From contig NC_054746.1 of assembly GCF_018143015.1 (NCBI RefSeq), positions 17,785,532 through 17,849,531 on the forward strand: a stretch of 64,000 nucleotides of DNA, read 5' to 3'. The position numbers were made by a program, and so were the translations under genes. The notes beneath the pieces were generated by a model. The model saw nothing but the letters and a program-made list of their open reading frames with translations, had not been told where the DNA came from and did not search any database. This document shows positions 11,457 to 22,799 of this stretch, piece after piece; position 1 is the stretch's first letter; every line of letters begins with the position of its first letter. Origin of the DNA: Lytechinus variegatus (Eukaryota; Echinodermata; Echinoidea; Temnopleuroida; Toxopneustidae).

Positions 11457-14185
11457 AAAGGAGAAGTCCACCCAAACAAAAAGTTGATATGAATTTAAGA
11501 AAAAATCCATCAAGAATAACACTGAAATTGATCAAAATTGGATGTAAAATAAGAAAATTGTGACATTTTTAAGTTTCGCTAAAAAAACAGTTATAAGCAC
11601 ATCCTCGTCGATATGCAAATGAGAGAATGATGACGTCACTCACTCACTTTTTTCTTTTGTAATTCATTATTTGAAAATATTCTAATTTTTTTCCTCATTC
11701 TCCTGTGAAATGAAGTTTTCTTTCTCCCTGAACATGTGGAAATACGGGGGCGGATCCAGCCTTCGCCAATAGGGGGGGGGCCCGGAATTTTTTTTTCAGC
11801 CATATTTTCCCCGATCGGCCACTCGAATATGATATTTGCCGGGATTTTTGGTTTCTTGACAGGGGTAGTCCGATTAGTCACTTCTTAGCTTTATTCTTAT
11901 GAATAAACATAAATATAAAATACCATAATCATTATTTATATAATGCGAGCGCGAAGCGCGAGCTATTTTTTTTTGGGGGGGAATCTTATGTACTTTTTTC
12001 TAAAAGTTTTGAACATTCTTGGCAATCCTGAAAAAAGATGTGTATGCAAGTGAATTATTATTACGAACGTGAAGCGCGAGCAGAAATGAACTGATGGAAA
12101 AGGTACTGTTAATGACTTGCTTGCAGTTAGCCATGAAGACGTTACATACTTTAAAAAAACAAATAATGCGAGCGCGAAGTGCGAGCTGAAATTTGTTGAC
12201 ATTTTTACCTAAGAAAAGGAAATTCTAAGCACTTTTTGTAACTTAACAGAATAGGTATATAACTAAACGATTGGTGCGAGCGCGAAGCGTGAGCAAAAAA
12301 AATCGTGATTTAGACCTACTGAACGAGACACTCTATTCAAGTTTTGTAAATCATGAAAAGGATGAGGAAGTGGGGATTTTCCTTACATTAATAATGCGAG
12401 CGCAGAGCGCGAGCGGAAAATTTTTATATACGTTTTGAGCTGATCGAAAACGTATTTGTTATGGACTGCTTGAACTTAGCCATGAAGACATTACATATTT
12501 CAACATTCAAATATTGCGAGCGCGAAGCGCGAGCTGAAAATTTTTGACATTTCTACCTGAATAATGGATATTTTAAGCACTTTTTGTAATCGTGGAAAGG
12601 ATAAGACAAAAACTGAACATTATTGATGCGAGCGCGAAGCGCGAGCGGAAAAATTCAGGACACTCTATTCATGTTTTGTAAATCATGAAAAGGTTAAGCT
12701 ATTGGAAATTTTCATACATTAATAATGCGAGCACAAAGCGCGAGCAGACAATTTTTTCATATTGTTATCTGAAACTGGATAATTATTTAAATGGAGAACA
12801 AGCTGCGTATCTGAATAAACGTGTGTTTGAGATATCGACCTAGAATTTGGGTATTCTAAATACCTTTTTTTTTACCATTAAAATCAATAAAGCGAGCGCA
12901 AAAAATATATGATATTCAGATCTGAAAAGGGGTCACTTTAAGCTCTGTATTGCAAGCACTTTGTGGAAAAATTGTGAGGTGAAGAAGGATCAGTTAAAAC
13001 AGAGCAGATATTTTCAATTATTGTTACTTTGAGTTTTGACATAGGACCGGGATATTCTATAAGGACATTATGTCATCATAAGAAAATGATGACTATCTTC
13101 CTATTTCTCTTCCTAAGCATGAGGGCGCAAAATCTATTAATATTATGGCCTGAAAATTGGACATTTAAAGCACTTTTGTAATTATGCATAAGATCTATCA
13201 ATGCGAGCGCAAATCGCGAGCAGAAATTTATGATTAATAATGTCATCGAATGGTGATTTTAAGTAGTTTGTTTTAGAATTAATATTGAGATATACATAAC
13301 TCACTAATCAAAATGCAAGCGTGCAGCGCTAGCTGATACGTTTTGACAATCTGACCTAAATAGGGATATTTTGAGAACTTCATGGAATACAGGAAAATAA
13401 TAGGTACCTGACAAATCAAATTTTGCGAGCGCGCAGCGCAAGCAGAAATTGTTAATATTCAGACCATAAAGCAGAAATTTTTACACTTTGCAATTTTTAC
13501 AATTTGTAAATAAAACAAAATAATGAAAGTTCAATTTCCCAGCTGAAATATGTTTTGTATATTGACTTCAGGATTTGATATTTTAAGGTCCATATTGAGC
13601 AAGATATCACCTAAAAGGCAATGCGAGCGCAAAGCGCGAGCGAAAATTTTACATCCCGACATGAAAGATTAAAAAAAAATAATTTCCAAGTCTTCCCCTT
13701 ATCTTATTTTATTCACTCATCTTCCTCCTCTTATGCTTGCCTTCCTTCTTTTCTTTTCTCCTCTCTTTTCCCTTTTTCTTTTTTCCTTTCTTTTCCCCTT
13801 TTTTCTTTTTTTTTGCTCCGCCAATAGGGGGGGCCCGGGCCCCTCGGGCCCCCCCTGGATCCGCCTCATGGAAATACTATTGTTGTATCCTTTTATTGTT
13901 CAGTCAAGTTGTCCTTATGGTCAATTCTGTAAAAAGTTGAAACATTGTATGATTCAAACAATAAAAAGAAAAGAAATAGTGAGTGACATAATCTACTCTC
14001 TCATCTGCATATCATTGATTTGTGCATAACTGTTTTGTGAAAAATAAGCGAAACTTTAAAATGTCATAACTTTCTTATTTTACATCCGGTTTAGATGAAA
14101 TTTTAAGCGTTATCTTTGTCTGATTTTTCTCTCTTGATTCAAATGAACATTTTTCTGGGCAGTGGATCTTACCTTTAACATGCAA
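11457..14185. repeat. Foldback element (GTCCACCC...family) interrupted by another element
   Basis: Left half 11457-11745 begins AAAGGAGAAGTCCACCC and includes TATGCAAATGAGAGAATGATG. Right half 13869-14185 carries the complementary GAAATAGTGAGTGACAT and GTCATAACTTTCTTATTTTAC. Near-complete copies lie at 61826-62290 and 63022-63630, and an older one at 24085-24645, which shows that 11746-13868 is an insertion within this copy. Confidence 0.85.
11746..13868. mobile_element. 2.1 kb element with a tandem array of mirror-symmetric CpG motifs
   Basis: Ends GGGGGCGGATCCAG and CTGGATCCGCCTCA are inverted repeats. TGGAAATAC flanks it at 11737-11745 and 13869-13877, a 9-bp direct duplication. Inside, diverged AT-rich units, mostly 100-120 bp apart, share a core close to CGAGCGCGAAGCGCGAGC. 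Copies start near 11945, 12064, 12166, 12275, 12395, 12515, 12627, 12725, 12892 (partial), 13202, 13315, 13426 and 13621. The right end has a pyrimidine-rich tract (13690-13815). No transposase gene is present, so it is non-autonomous; the short Phe-rich ORFs here are by-products of the pyrimidine tract. Confidence 0.85.
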
Positions 14186-14225
14186 AGAAAAAAATAAGTG
14201 GAGTGAAATTAATAATAGATAACGT

Positions 14226-15517
14226 CAGTGGCGTAGCTACGGGGGGCTGGGGGCACGTGCCCCCCCCCCCTGAGATTTGGTTGCCCCCCCAGAAAAAATT
14301 GGCAGAGCAAAAAAAAGGGAGAAAGAAGGGGAAAAAAGGAAAAGAAGAAGAAAGATAGAAGAAAAAAATGAGGAAGACGAGTGAATGAAATAATGTGAGG
14401 GGAAGACTTGCAAAAAGAAAATCTTTCATGTTACTATATAAAATTTTTGCTTGCGCTTCGCGCCAGAATTGCCTGTCCGATGAGATTCATATCTTGCTCA
14501 ATAGGCTGATATGGAGCAAGTTTTGAAGTCAATATATAAAACATATTTTAGCTCGAACATCGAGCTTTCATTATTTTTTTTTTCATTTACAAATTTAAGT
14601 GCTTTTTTATGGTCTACATATCAGCACTTTAAATAAGCTCACGCTGCGTGGTCACATTTTTTGATTTGCCAAGTACCTATTGTCTACGTGTATTCCATAA
14701 TGTTCCATTAAACAAATGTATTCAGAATGTCCAGATTTTAGGTCTAAATCTAAAACATGGCAATAGCCTGCATGCTCTTTATTTAAAGTGTTCTTAAATT
14801 ATCCACTTTCACATCAGAATACCTGAATAATTATCTGCTCACGCTTCAGGATCGCATTATTAATGATTAACAAAATATGAATATAGAGTGTCTCACTTTA
14901 AGGTCTAAAATCTCAATTTTCTTCCTCTCGCGCTTCGCGCTCGCATCAATTGTTTAGTTACATATCTATCCCATTTGTTAATACAAAAAGTGCTTAGAAT
15001 GACAATTTTTTAGGTCGGAATGTCAAAAAAATTTGCTCGCGCTTTGCGCTCGCATTATTGAAATATATACTGTCTTCGTGGGTAACTGTAAGCAGTCATT
15101 AACAGGTCCCTTTTGATAATGCTAGAATAGTTAATAAAAAATTTTGCTCGTGCTTGGCGTTCGCACTAACCATCTAGTTACATAGGAATCTTGTTCAGGA
15201 TCACACATAACATTGCCCAGAATATTAAAATTTCAGGACAAAATACATGAAAGAAAAAAAATTTGCTCGCGCTTCGCTTGCATTTTTTATAAGGCTTATG
15301 AGATTATTTCATGTTTATGTTGTTTTATAAGAATAAAAACTAAGAAGTGACTGATCGGGGAAAATATCGGTAAAGATAATTTCGGTCCCCGACCCCCTAT
15401 TGGCGAAAGTCGGATCCGTGCTTGCGACACATACACACACACACCGGAAAATGGTGCCCCCCCCCTGAAAAAGCAAGGACCCCCCCAGGAAAAAAATCCT
15501 AGCTACGTACGCCACTG
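14226..15517. mobile_element. 1.3 kb hAT-like non-autonomous element, inverted relative of the 11.7-13.9 kb element
   Basis: Ends CAGTGGCGTAGCTACG and CTAGCTACGTACGCCACTG are inverted repeats. The flanks GATAACGT (14218-14225) and GATAAAGT (15518-15525) are an 8-bp duplication with one mismatch. CAGTGG-type ends with 8-bp duplications fit the hAT superfamily. The interior holds the complementary core GCTCGCGCTTCGCGCTCGC near 14926, 15034, 15146 and 15262 and decayed copies near 14448, 14552 and 14840, so it is related to 11746-13868 in the opposite orientation. No transposase is seen. Confidence 0.8.
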
Positions 15518-15929
15518 GATAAAGTGAATGATCACAATAATGGTATAAAAGAAGTAACGAGTATATTAATTAACTGATGATAGGTGAAATCAACATATAA
15601 AATGAGTCCATTATGAATTAAATAATTATTGAAAGGAACTGGTCAATAGATGGATAGATTGGCATGGGCCCATTGACGGGTGGATGGATGAGTGGGTGGA
15701 GGTAACAAATTTAATGGGAAAATGAAATTGGTAAGAAAATAGATCAAGAGATCAAGAGATCAAGAGATTTTAACGGGTAAATGAAATCGATAGGTAAAGT
15801 GTGAATAAATAACAACATCCAAAAATACAAAATAAAAATAATTGAATCAACGGATCAATTAGTTAATCAATCAGTAATAATCAATTCTTAGATTGCTGCC
15901 ATATATACCTTTCAAAGTTTATAGATATA

Positions 15930-16145
15930 GTTTATAAAATGTGGATATAGGGGTAGGCCTAATCAAGTATCACTGACAAGTTTTAGGTCGCATGATCAAG
16001 GTAAAATGTCATTTTTTGTCAAGAACATATAGTATTGTATCATTATAATTATAAATGGTGTTTTTTGTGAATAATTAGGTAGTTTCAAAGTCGTCACTGC
16101 TGCTATATTGAATCGCGAGATGCAGATGAGACTGCCATAGGCGCT
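15930..16145 (-). repeat. Truncated reverse copy of the DR1-type tandem-repeat element
   Basis: Read on the minus strand it matches the head of the elements at 2947 and 4098: GCAGTCTCATCTGCATCTCG, GATTCAATATAGCAGCAGTG, ATTATTCACAAAAAACACC and the start of the first unit. The rest of the array and the tail are missing. Confidence 0.7.
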
Positions 16146-16639
16146 CTACTTTTTTTCTAATGATAATGATTACTTGTAAATAGTTTAACTATATATGATT
16201 TGTTATTTTTGTTTTATACTTGGTTTAGTTTGTGTTGACCCAATAAAATATATCATCATCATGATCTGCTGTACCGGTAATCTTCAAGGGCTCTGTGCAC
16301 AGCCGGCTATCTCGAAGATAGGCCCTATGCGAAATAAAAATGATTTTGGATATGAATACACAAAAAAGTAAATCAATTAGAAAACACACAAGATAAATTA
16401 AGTAATGAAAAGTTAGATAAAGCATTGGATTAACTAAAAAAATAAATTTAAAAAAGGCAGATAGAAATGGATGATCAGCAAATTGGTATACCGTAACGGA
16501 TGGCACCAATCTTTACAGTCGCTAATTTCTAAAAGTAGATATAAACAAGTTACATGCGGGGAAAAACTTGATTTTAGATTTGATTATTAGACTAAAAAAG
16601 ACTAAGGGTACGTAATGACCGGCGTTTTTTATGATAGAT

Positions 16640-16896
16640 ACCATGTAGGGTAAGAATAGATTCAGAATAAAAACGAAACAAGCAGCTGTACCTTCCCTGT
16701 GGCTAATTTATGTGACTAGCCGGCTGGAGCTGTGTTGCACCCGCGCCACCCCACGTCCACTGGCGGGGCTACGGAGCTGAGCCTTGATGATCGAAGCGCC
16801 ACGACTCAACGAGTTCTTCGAGTGCCTAGCTTAAATTACAGGGTTTTCTTTTTTATTTCCTTTCCATCTCTAGTTTTTCATGGAGGATCACTCAAG
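16640..16896 (+). promoter_or_regulatory. Probable promoter and 5' UTR of the asparaginase-like gene
   Basis: A short GC-richer stretch (16720-16820, for example CCGCGCCACCCCACG and GGCGGGGCTACGGAGC) precedes the start codon. The frame is also open upstream of 16897 to 16732, so part of this could be an extended N-terminus. The shorter start fits the family better. Confidence 0.35.
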
Positions 16897-19383
16897 ATGG
16901 AACTAAATTCTACAATGCAAGTTCTTATCATTCAAACTGGAGGTACAGTATTTTGAAGAATTGTTGGAATAAATCTAGGATCTAGGCCTATAACTATGCT
17001 AATTACTATAATTATTGTATTTATTGAACTTGTCTCTATCAAAAATAGGCCTAGATCTACTTCATTATACTACATGATATCTTAACCAGTTAAAAAACAA
17101 CTGAAAATGTACTTGATGAACTCTTCAATTCAAGGCATGTATGTTGCTGCCTTGCCAGGTGTATTTTATAGTGGTGACTGGTGGAAGGGCAAGGTCAAAA
17201 TTGTGAGTTTTTTAATTGAATAACAGGGCTATGACTCTACAACTCTCTTTTTCTCTTTCATATTTTTTTTTCTATTAAAGTCATGAAAGTTGGGGCGCTC
17301 TGGACTCTGGTTGCAGTACATAAGAGATGCCACTGACTGATCTTGCATGTTGTATAGCGGTATAGGGTAAAAATGTAATAAAAACCCTTTTCGATTTTTC
17401 ATTAGGAGTTTTGGCATTTCCTTCACATAGATTTCTGAGGAAGAAATTCTTAGAACGTAATTCTCTCTCTCTCCCTCTTTTGATCTGCAGGAACGATTGA
17501 CAAGGCTTATCCAAAGAGGAAAGGAGGTTATGCCTTTGAAATTGGGGAGAGTGCAGCTAGGGGCATCTTAGAACAGCACAAGGTTCCTCTCAGATTTAGA
17601 TATGAGACTGTGTGTCAGAAAGATAGCCAGGATATCACTGATGAGGACAGGTAATAAATCAAAGAATTGCAATTTGATTGTATAACCTGTATCATTTCCT
17701 CTCTTTATTAGCTCATCCAGCACTTCGGTTGATTGTTGATTGACTTTGATTATATTTATTCCATCTGAGAGCTACATGAGGTTTACCAAGGTTCTACACA
17801 GAGTTTAGAAATTTTGACTAAAAAATTATTTATGCTTAACTTATATGAAATTTATTCGTAGATCACAGAAAATTCTTCTATGTCACTTCTTCATCAATTT
17901 CAATTCTATGTCCTCAATTTATGTCACCAATATAATTCACTACAGTGTCAACTGGGCTGAAATTAAAATTGTGTTAAATTTTGTTGCGAGATGCCAGATG
18001 AGCTCCACATCATTGATGTGCTAGTTTAGGTTCTTAAAGGCCAATTCCAACAAGTCGACCTGTGTAAATACATGTAGATGAAAAATCCAATGAGTGTAAC
18101 ACTGAAAATTCCACTATATTCCAGGATCATATACATGTAAATGAGAAATAGAGCGTGACAAAAAGTTTATTGCAATATTACACAAACTTTTTTTGTAATG
18201 TTTCATCATTTATCTAGACTTATTTACTTAGAACTGTAGAACTATAGAGGGTACAACATCAGATGACGTGTTTTGATGTGAATTGAAAAGTTATGAAACT
18301 TAACAAATAAATTTTATACCCTCATTCAACTCCTCAAACATTTGAAAATTGATGTGTAATCATTGAATGAGCTGTGGACTACCATGCTTCCAACTTGAGT
18401 AGGGGAGACCGGGGTTAGTTGGAACATGGGGTAAGTTGAAACATTGTAATTTTCTTTAACGCCTGTAAAAATGAATTTATGCAATACCGCCCTCAATTTA
18501 TTGCAATAATAATTCCACACTGTTGTATTATTAATAGCAATAAATGGAGGGCAGTATTGCATAATTTTATTTTACAGGCTTTAAAGAAAATTACAATGTT
18601 TCAATTTACCCCATGTTCCAACTAACCCCGGTCTCCCCTAATTGTGGAATGTTGATGATGATAACTAAATTGAAAAATCTTTAGAGTGATATATTTTCTT
18701 AAGTATGTAGTATATGTATTTATCATGCTGGGGGTCCTATTTTTTCAAATTGTCATAAATCTTGTCATTATTTAGAATAAAAACCGATAAGCATCTGTTA
18801 TAAAACTAACTGGAGATTTGATGGGATAAAAGAAGCATCAAATATTTGTATTAAAAAAAAAGTTCTAGCTCTACAAATGACCCAAATCTAGTTCTACAAA
18901 TGACCCAAATCTTTTCTTAATATGAAGCCTTTGCTCAGCCTATCGATGCGCAAATTATCCAATCTAATCGTTATTCGATATATCGCCCTTTCCTCAAGGT
19001 TACATAGTACTTAAATCACTGTTATAAAGCTGAATACATTTGAAGTTCTCATGTTTTTAACTGTCTCTCTTTCAAGGTTGAATCTTCTTACAGTATGCAA
19101 TGACTGCAGTGAGAAGCTCATTCTAATCACCCATGGAACAGACACCCTCCTGTCCACGGCGTCATTCCTTGGCCATCAGAACCTACCAAAGAGAATCGTC
19201 CTCACAGGTGCATTACTTCCGGAAAAATTCAAAGACTCTGATGCTGCTTTTAACATCGGCATGGCCCTTGGAGCCCTCCAGTGCCTGCCATCAAATGGGA
19301 TCTATGTCACTATGAATGGCTTGGTGATGCCATGGAGACAAGCGATGAGGGACCCAGACACTGGACAGTATGTGCCAAAATAG
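16897..19383 (+). CDS. Small L-asparaginase-like protein (N-terminal domain only), 3 exons
   Basis: Exons 16897-16942, 17491-17650 and 19077-19383, stop TAG, give a complete 170-residue protein with correct GT-AG borders and phases. It matches the asparaginase/glutaminase N-terminal domain (COG0252). Motif 1 is QTGGTID (residues 13-19, Thr17 like the nucleophile Thr12 of E. coli AnsB), Tyr29 sits in GGYAFEIGE, Ser61 in KDSQDIT, and motif 2 is THGTDT (87-92, Thr90-Asp91). VLTGALLPEKFKDSD and MNGLVMPW follow. By eye, the place of catalytic Lys162 is held by Arg160. Full asparaginases run about 320-350 residues with a C-terminal domain; this ends at the first domain, as in a short family known mainly from bacteria. 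Predicted cytosolic. Activity and substrate are unproven. The alternative start is Met7 (16915). Confidence 0.9.
18400..18640. repeat. Foldback element (AGGGGAGACCGGGGT family) in asparaginase-like intron 2
   Basis: About 241 bp, with ends AGGGGAGACCGGGGTTAGTT and AACTAACCCCGGTCTCCCCT and long complementary arms that include GCAATACCGCCCTC / GAGGGCAGTATTGC. The phrase 'GGGGTAAGTTGAAAC' is shared in style with the larger element at 37815-38700. Confidence 0.85.
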
Positions 19384-19798
19384 CATATTTTGCTCATACA
19401 TATGACCAGTGCAGCTTGGATGAACACTCTTCCTTTTAGTTATTACTCTCTCTGAGATGTGGTAAACTACAGCACTTTCCATGGTGGCAGTCAATGTTCC
19501 AGGAGTGTGTTTTATTTCGCAAACAGATAAAAGTGAGAAAGGTGAACAAGGTGGTTTATTCGTGCTATGTGTGAGAAGTACAGAAGTCAGATTCAGTACG
19601 TGCAATATGATTTAAAAGAACGTTTACTGTATATGTGAATGTATCAGCTGAATCTTTGGCACAAACACGATGCATTATTCATCTTTGGTGATGCAAATTT
19701 GTATTGGGACATCACAGCATAGAAATTTGTCTGTGATTGAAAACATTCCTTGTAAATTAGATTAATCCAGTGTTATATAAATAATGAAGTTTATGAGT

Positions 19799-19916
19799 GC
19801 AATGGACAGAATACTTCATGAGGTGAAAGATGAAATGATCCATTCAACGAGGCGTAGCCGAATTGAATGGATCATTATTTCATCTTTTGCCGAATGAAGT
19901 ATTCTGTCCATTGCAC
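19799..19916. repeat. Foldback sequence downstream of the asparaginase-like gene
   Basis: Arms TGCAATGGACAGAATACTTC (left) and GAAGTATTCTGTCCATTGCA (right) are perfect complements. GATCCATTCAA / TTGAATGGATC pairs inside, around a GGCGTAGCCG centre. It lies about 400 bp past the stop codon and may be in the 3' UTR, where a transcript would form a long hairpin. Confidence 0.75.
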
Positions 19917-22414
19917 GAATGAAAAAACATTTGGTTTATATGACGCTTAAAAATTGTTTTTTTTTTTCATTTGAAATTCATGAATTTCGATGCAAAACAT
20001 GCTCATGCAGTGCGAGTTCGGTCTGTTGAATGTTATTACATTACGTCATTACATTACATGTATGCGCACTGCTGGTGCCTGCATCTGCAGTCTCGGTGCG
20101 CGTGCAATCGACAAAATCGTATGTATCCAAATTGCACGGTTAATGACGTAATTGCAAAATGGGCTGAATGAACGATATCAAACAACCAATCAACTTACAA
20201 GGATCTATCGAGGTGTCATATAATTAATTCTGATAGTTGTTCCATGGACCCTACATGTATGAAAGATGGACGCTGATAGATATTGAATTCATTCACCTGA
20301 TGTCATTTCACACATGTTGCAACCCTTTGATCTAATCATGACCAAGTCTGCAATAAATGAGCCAGAACATGCTCAGGCCTATGTCTAGAAATGGTCATAT
20401 GAGAATTTCAGTAGGAAATTGATAGTACTTATAGTTTATACAATAAAGACATGATTATTTGGCTGTAAGTTGTAACACAATGATACGAAATTTATTTTAG
20501 AAATTATCCCATCCCTGCTTTAAAAGATGATAGGTCAGGAGAAAATGGGTGTTTTTTCAAAGTAAAGCAAGGTCAGATCATTTCCACCGGTATCCACTTC
20601 TGTAATATTAAATATTCATAATTTCAGGTTTGCTACATCTATTCCTCTCAGTGGTAAGACCAAAAGCTTCAGTCTCTGTATTTGGTTGTTCCAGTGAACT
20701 GTGTTGGCTCCACTCACCAATACATAGTAAAATGTTAGAAATTATTAAATAAATCCCCTGTTACGATGGTTATTCCTGTCTACTCAGTGGTGTGAAATGA
20801 CCATATATACTGTGAAAGATGGAGAAGAAATGTTTTTTTTTGTCTGATAATTCACAGCAAATGAATGTCATTATCAATAGGTGACAGTGGAAATGTTGTG
20901 TCCAAAGTACATGTAGGACTTGTTCTTGTTGTCCATTTGTTGTAGGGTCCATGGTTGTTATCTGAATCTGACAATTCAGTAGAACAATCAATTATTCTAA
21001 CTTGTGTTTGTATTTACAAAAAGACAAGTGATATATCTTTAAAGTTAGTAATGTATTTTTTTAATGAATATGTTATTGAATAATGATCTTTCATTAGAAT
21101 TCAGTCACATGTGGTTATTTTTAAAGTTACGGAATGATTTGCCAATATTTGGTGACCAATCATAGTACATTTTTTCGTGCATGATATGAAAAAAAAATCA
21201 GATTAGGTAAAGATGCTTTAATTTTGTAGAACTATAAGTTTTGTACTTAATGTATAGAGAGTCTTCAGTCTTATTTTAAGAGCGATTCTAATTACTGAGC
21301 CTCTAAAAAGTAATCACACAGTGCATAATTTGATGTAATTACAAGTATTTTTTTTTTCAGATCTGTAGTATTCACTAGAAATTTATCATGTGATAAGTAA
21401 ACTTAGATTTTGATTTGGAGATGTGGTTATTTTTATCTCTGTTCTGTGCTAATGCTCTTTCTATGTATTTCTTTTTATATGATGTTAGATAATCTTATTT
21501 ATCTTGGAGCTACCTGTATTTTTTTATCAGTTTTCGTTCAGAATTATAAGTAGAAAGTAAATAGACAAGTGAGGAAGTCAGGACTTCAGATTATTGCAAA
21601 GAATTATGCTGGTTTATCAGTTCCTAAATCATATTAAAGTATATGGCAAGGAATTATGCTTCTATAATCACTTTCTGAAAAAGAAAGTAAAATTTATAAT
21701 GACTATTTTGCCTTAGTATTCAGTATCCACACAGGGATCTGTTTGAATAAATAGAGAAAAATTGCCTCAGTCATTGAGTATTGTTCCTGCCTTATAACTG
21801 CTTCTTCATAGTAGTATTAGCTCTCGATAATAAAGCAGGAAATCACCAGCTTCAATGACTTGTGTTGTAAAAGTACCATGACCAAAAATGATGTATAGAC
21901 TTACCTATAGTGTGCATAAATTTACTTTTTTTGTAAACTTTACAAATATGTTCTGTAATGGGCGAGACATCTTGGCCCTGATTTTCCAATAAAGATAGAG
22001 AATAGAGAAGGTTTAAACCCCCATCAAAAGGGGTGAAGAAAGAATGATCAGATTTAGTACATGCACATCGCAAAAATGTATGATTGGGTCAGGGGTTTAA
22101 ACCCTTTTTTGTGACTTCTGGTTTATAAATTTATGTTTTTGTTTGGAGCAAGAGGTTTCTAGATTTCAATTTGAAACCTTATTTATTGCTCTGATGTTCA
22201 GACAACATTTGCTGAGTTAAAATATTGTGCTGTTAGTCAATATTATTCAATTTGACACTGAATTAAAGGCATTCCAATCCTTTTTAAGTACTTTTATTCA
22301 TTTCTATTATAAGCATGACAAAAATATAATTACAGTAAAGTTCGGCTTTAGGATTTATGCATTGAGAGGAATTTACCTTTAATGCCTTTATGCTCCAATC
22401 AGTAATGCTTAATT
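19917..22414. other. Downstream of the asparaginase-like gene, nothing recognised
   Basis: AT-rich non-coding DNA. No exon or strong repeat was recognised. AATAAA-type signals occur (for example near 20745 and 21746) and could serve a long 3' UTR, but the true end of the transcript cannot be told. Confidence 0.4.
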
Positions 22415-22799
22415 CAGGGTTCCCAGCCCATCAGGGAAATCAGGGAAAATTATTTTACTTTTTTTCCAGTCAGGGAAAATTCAGGGAATTTGATTTTAAA
22501 AATATGTTAAATCAGCAAAAAAATGCCTCAAATCATGGAAAAATCAAGGAATTTTGATCAGCCCAAAAGTCAAAAGCATGGTAGTCAGACTCTGTTATAT
22601 TATGTAGCATATCAAAACAACATCCATTGAATGACTGGTTATGGTGGTACTAATTAGTTTTACATTATTGTTTTTATACTTAAAATGCATGTAATTCACT
22701 CTTACAACTTAGTTGAGACTTATCTTAGAAAACTTCTTCTTAAAACTTCTTCAGGGAAAAATCAGGGAAGTTTGTTTTCTTGAAAAGCTGGGAACCCTG
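22415..22799. repeat. Short hAT-like element with CAGGGTTCCCAGC ends
   Basis: 385 bp with perfect 13-bp inverted ends CAGGGTTCCCAGC / GCTGGGAACCCTG. Just inside each end, CAGGGAAA-type repeats recur (22432-22445, 22471-22486, 22752-22770). The CAGGG end is typical of hAT elements. A target duplication is not obvious, so age or superfamily is uncertain. Confidence 0.75.

Noticed and set aside
13621-14029. Phe/Ser-rich plus-strand frames near 13.7 kb
   Set aside because: They arise from the pyrimidine-rich tract at the end of the mobile element.
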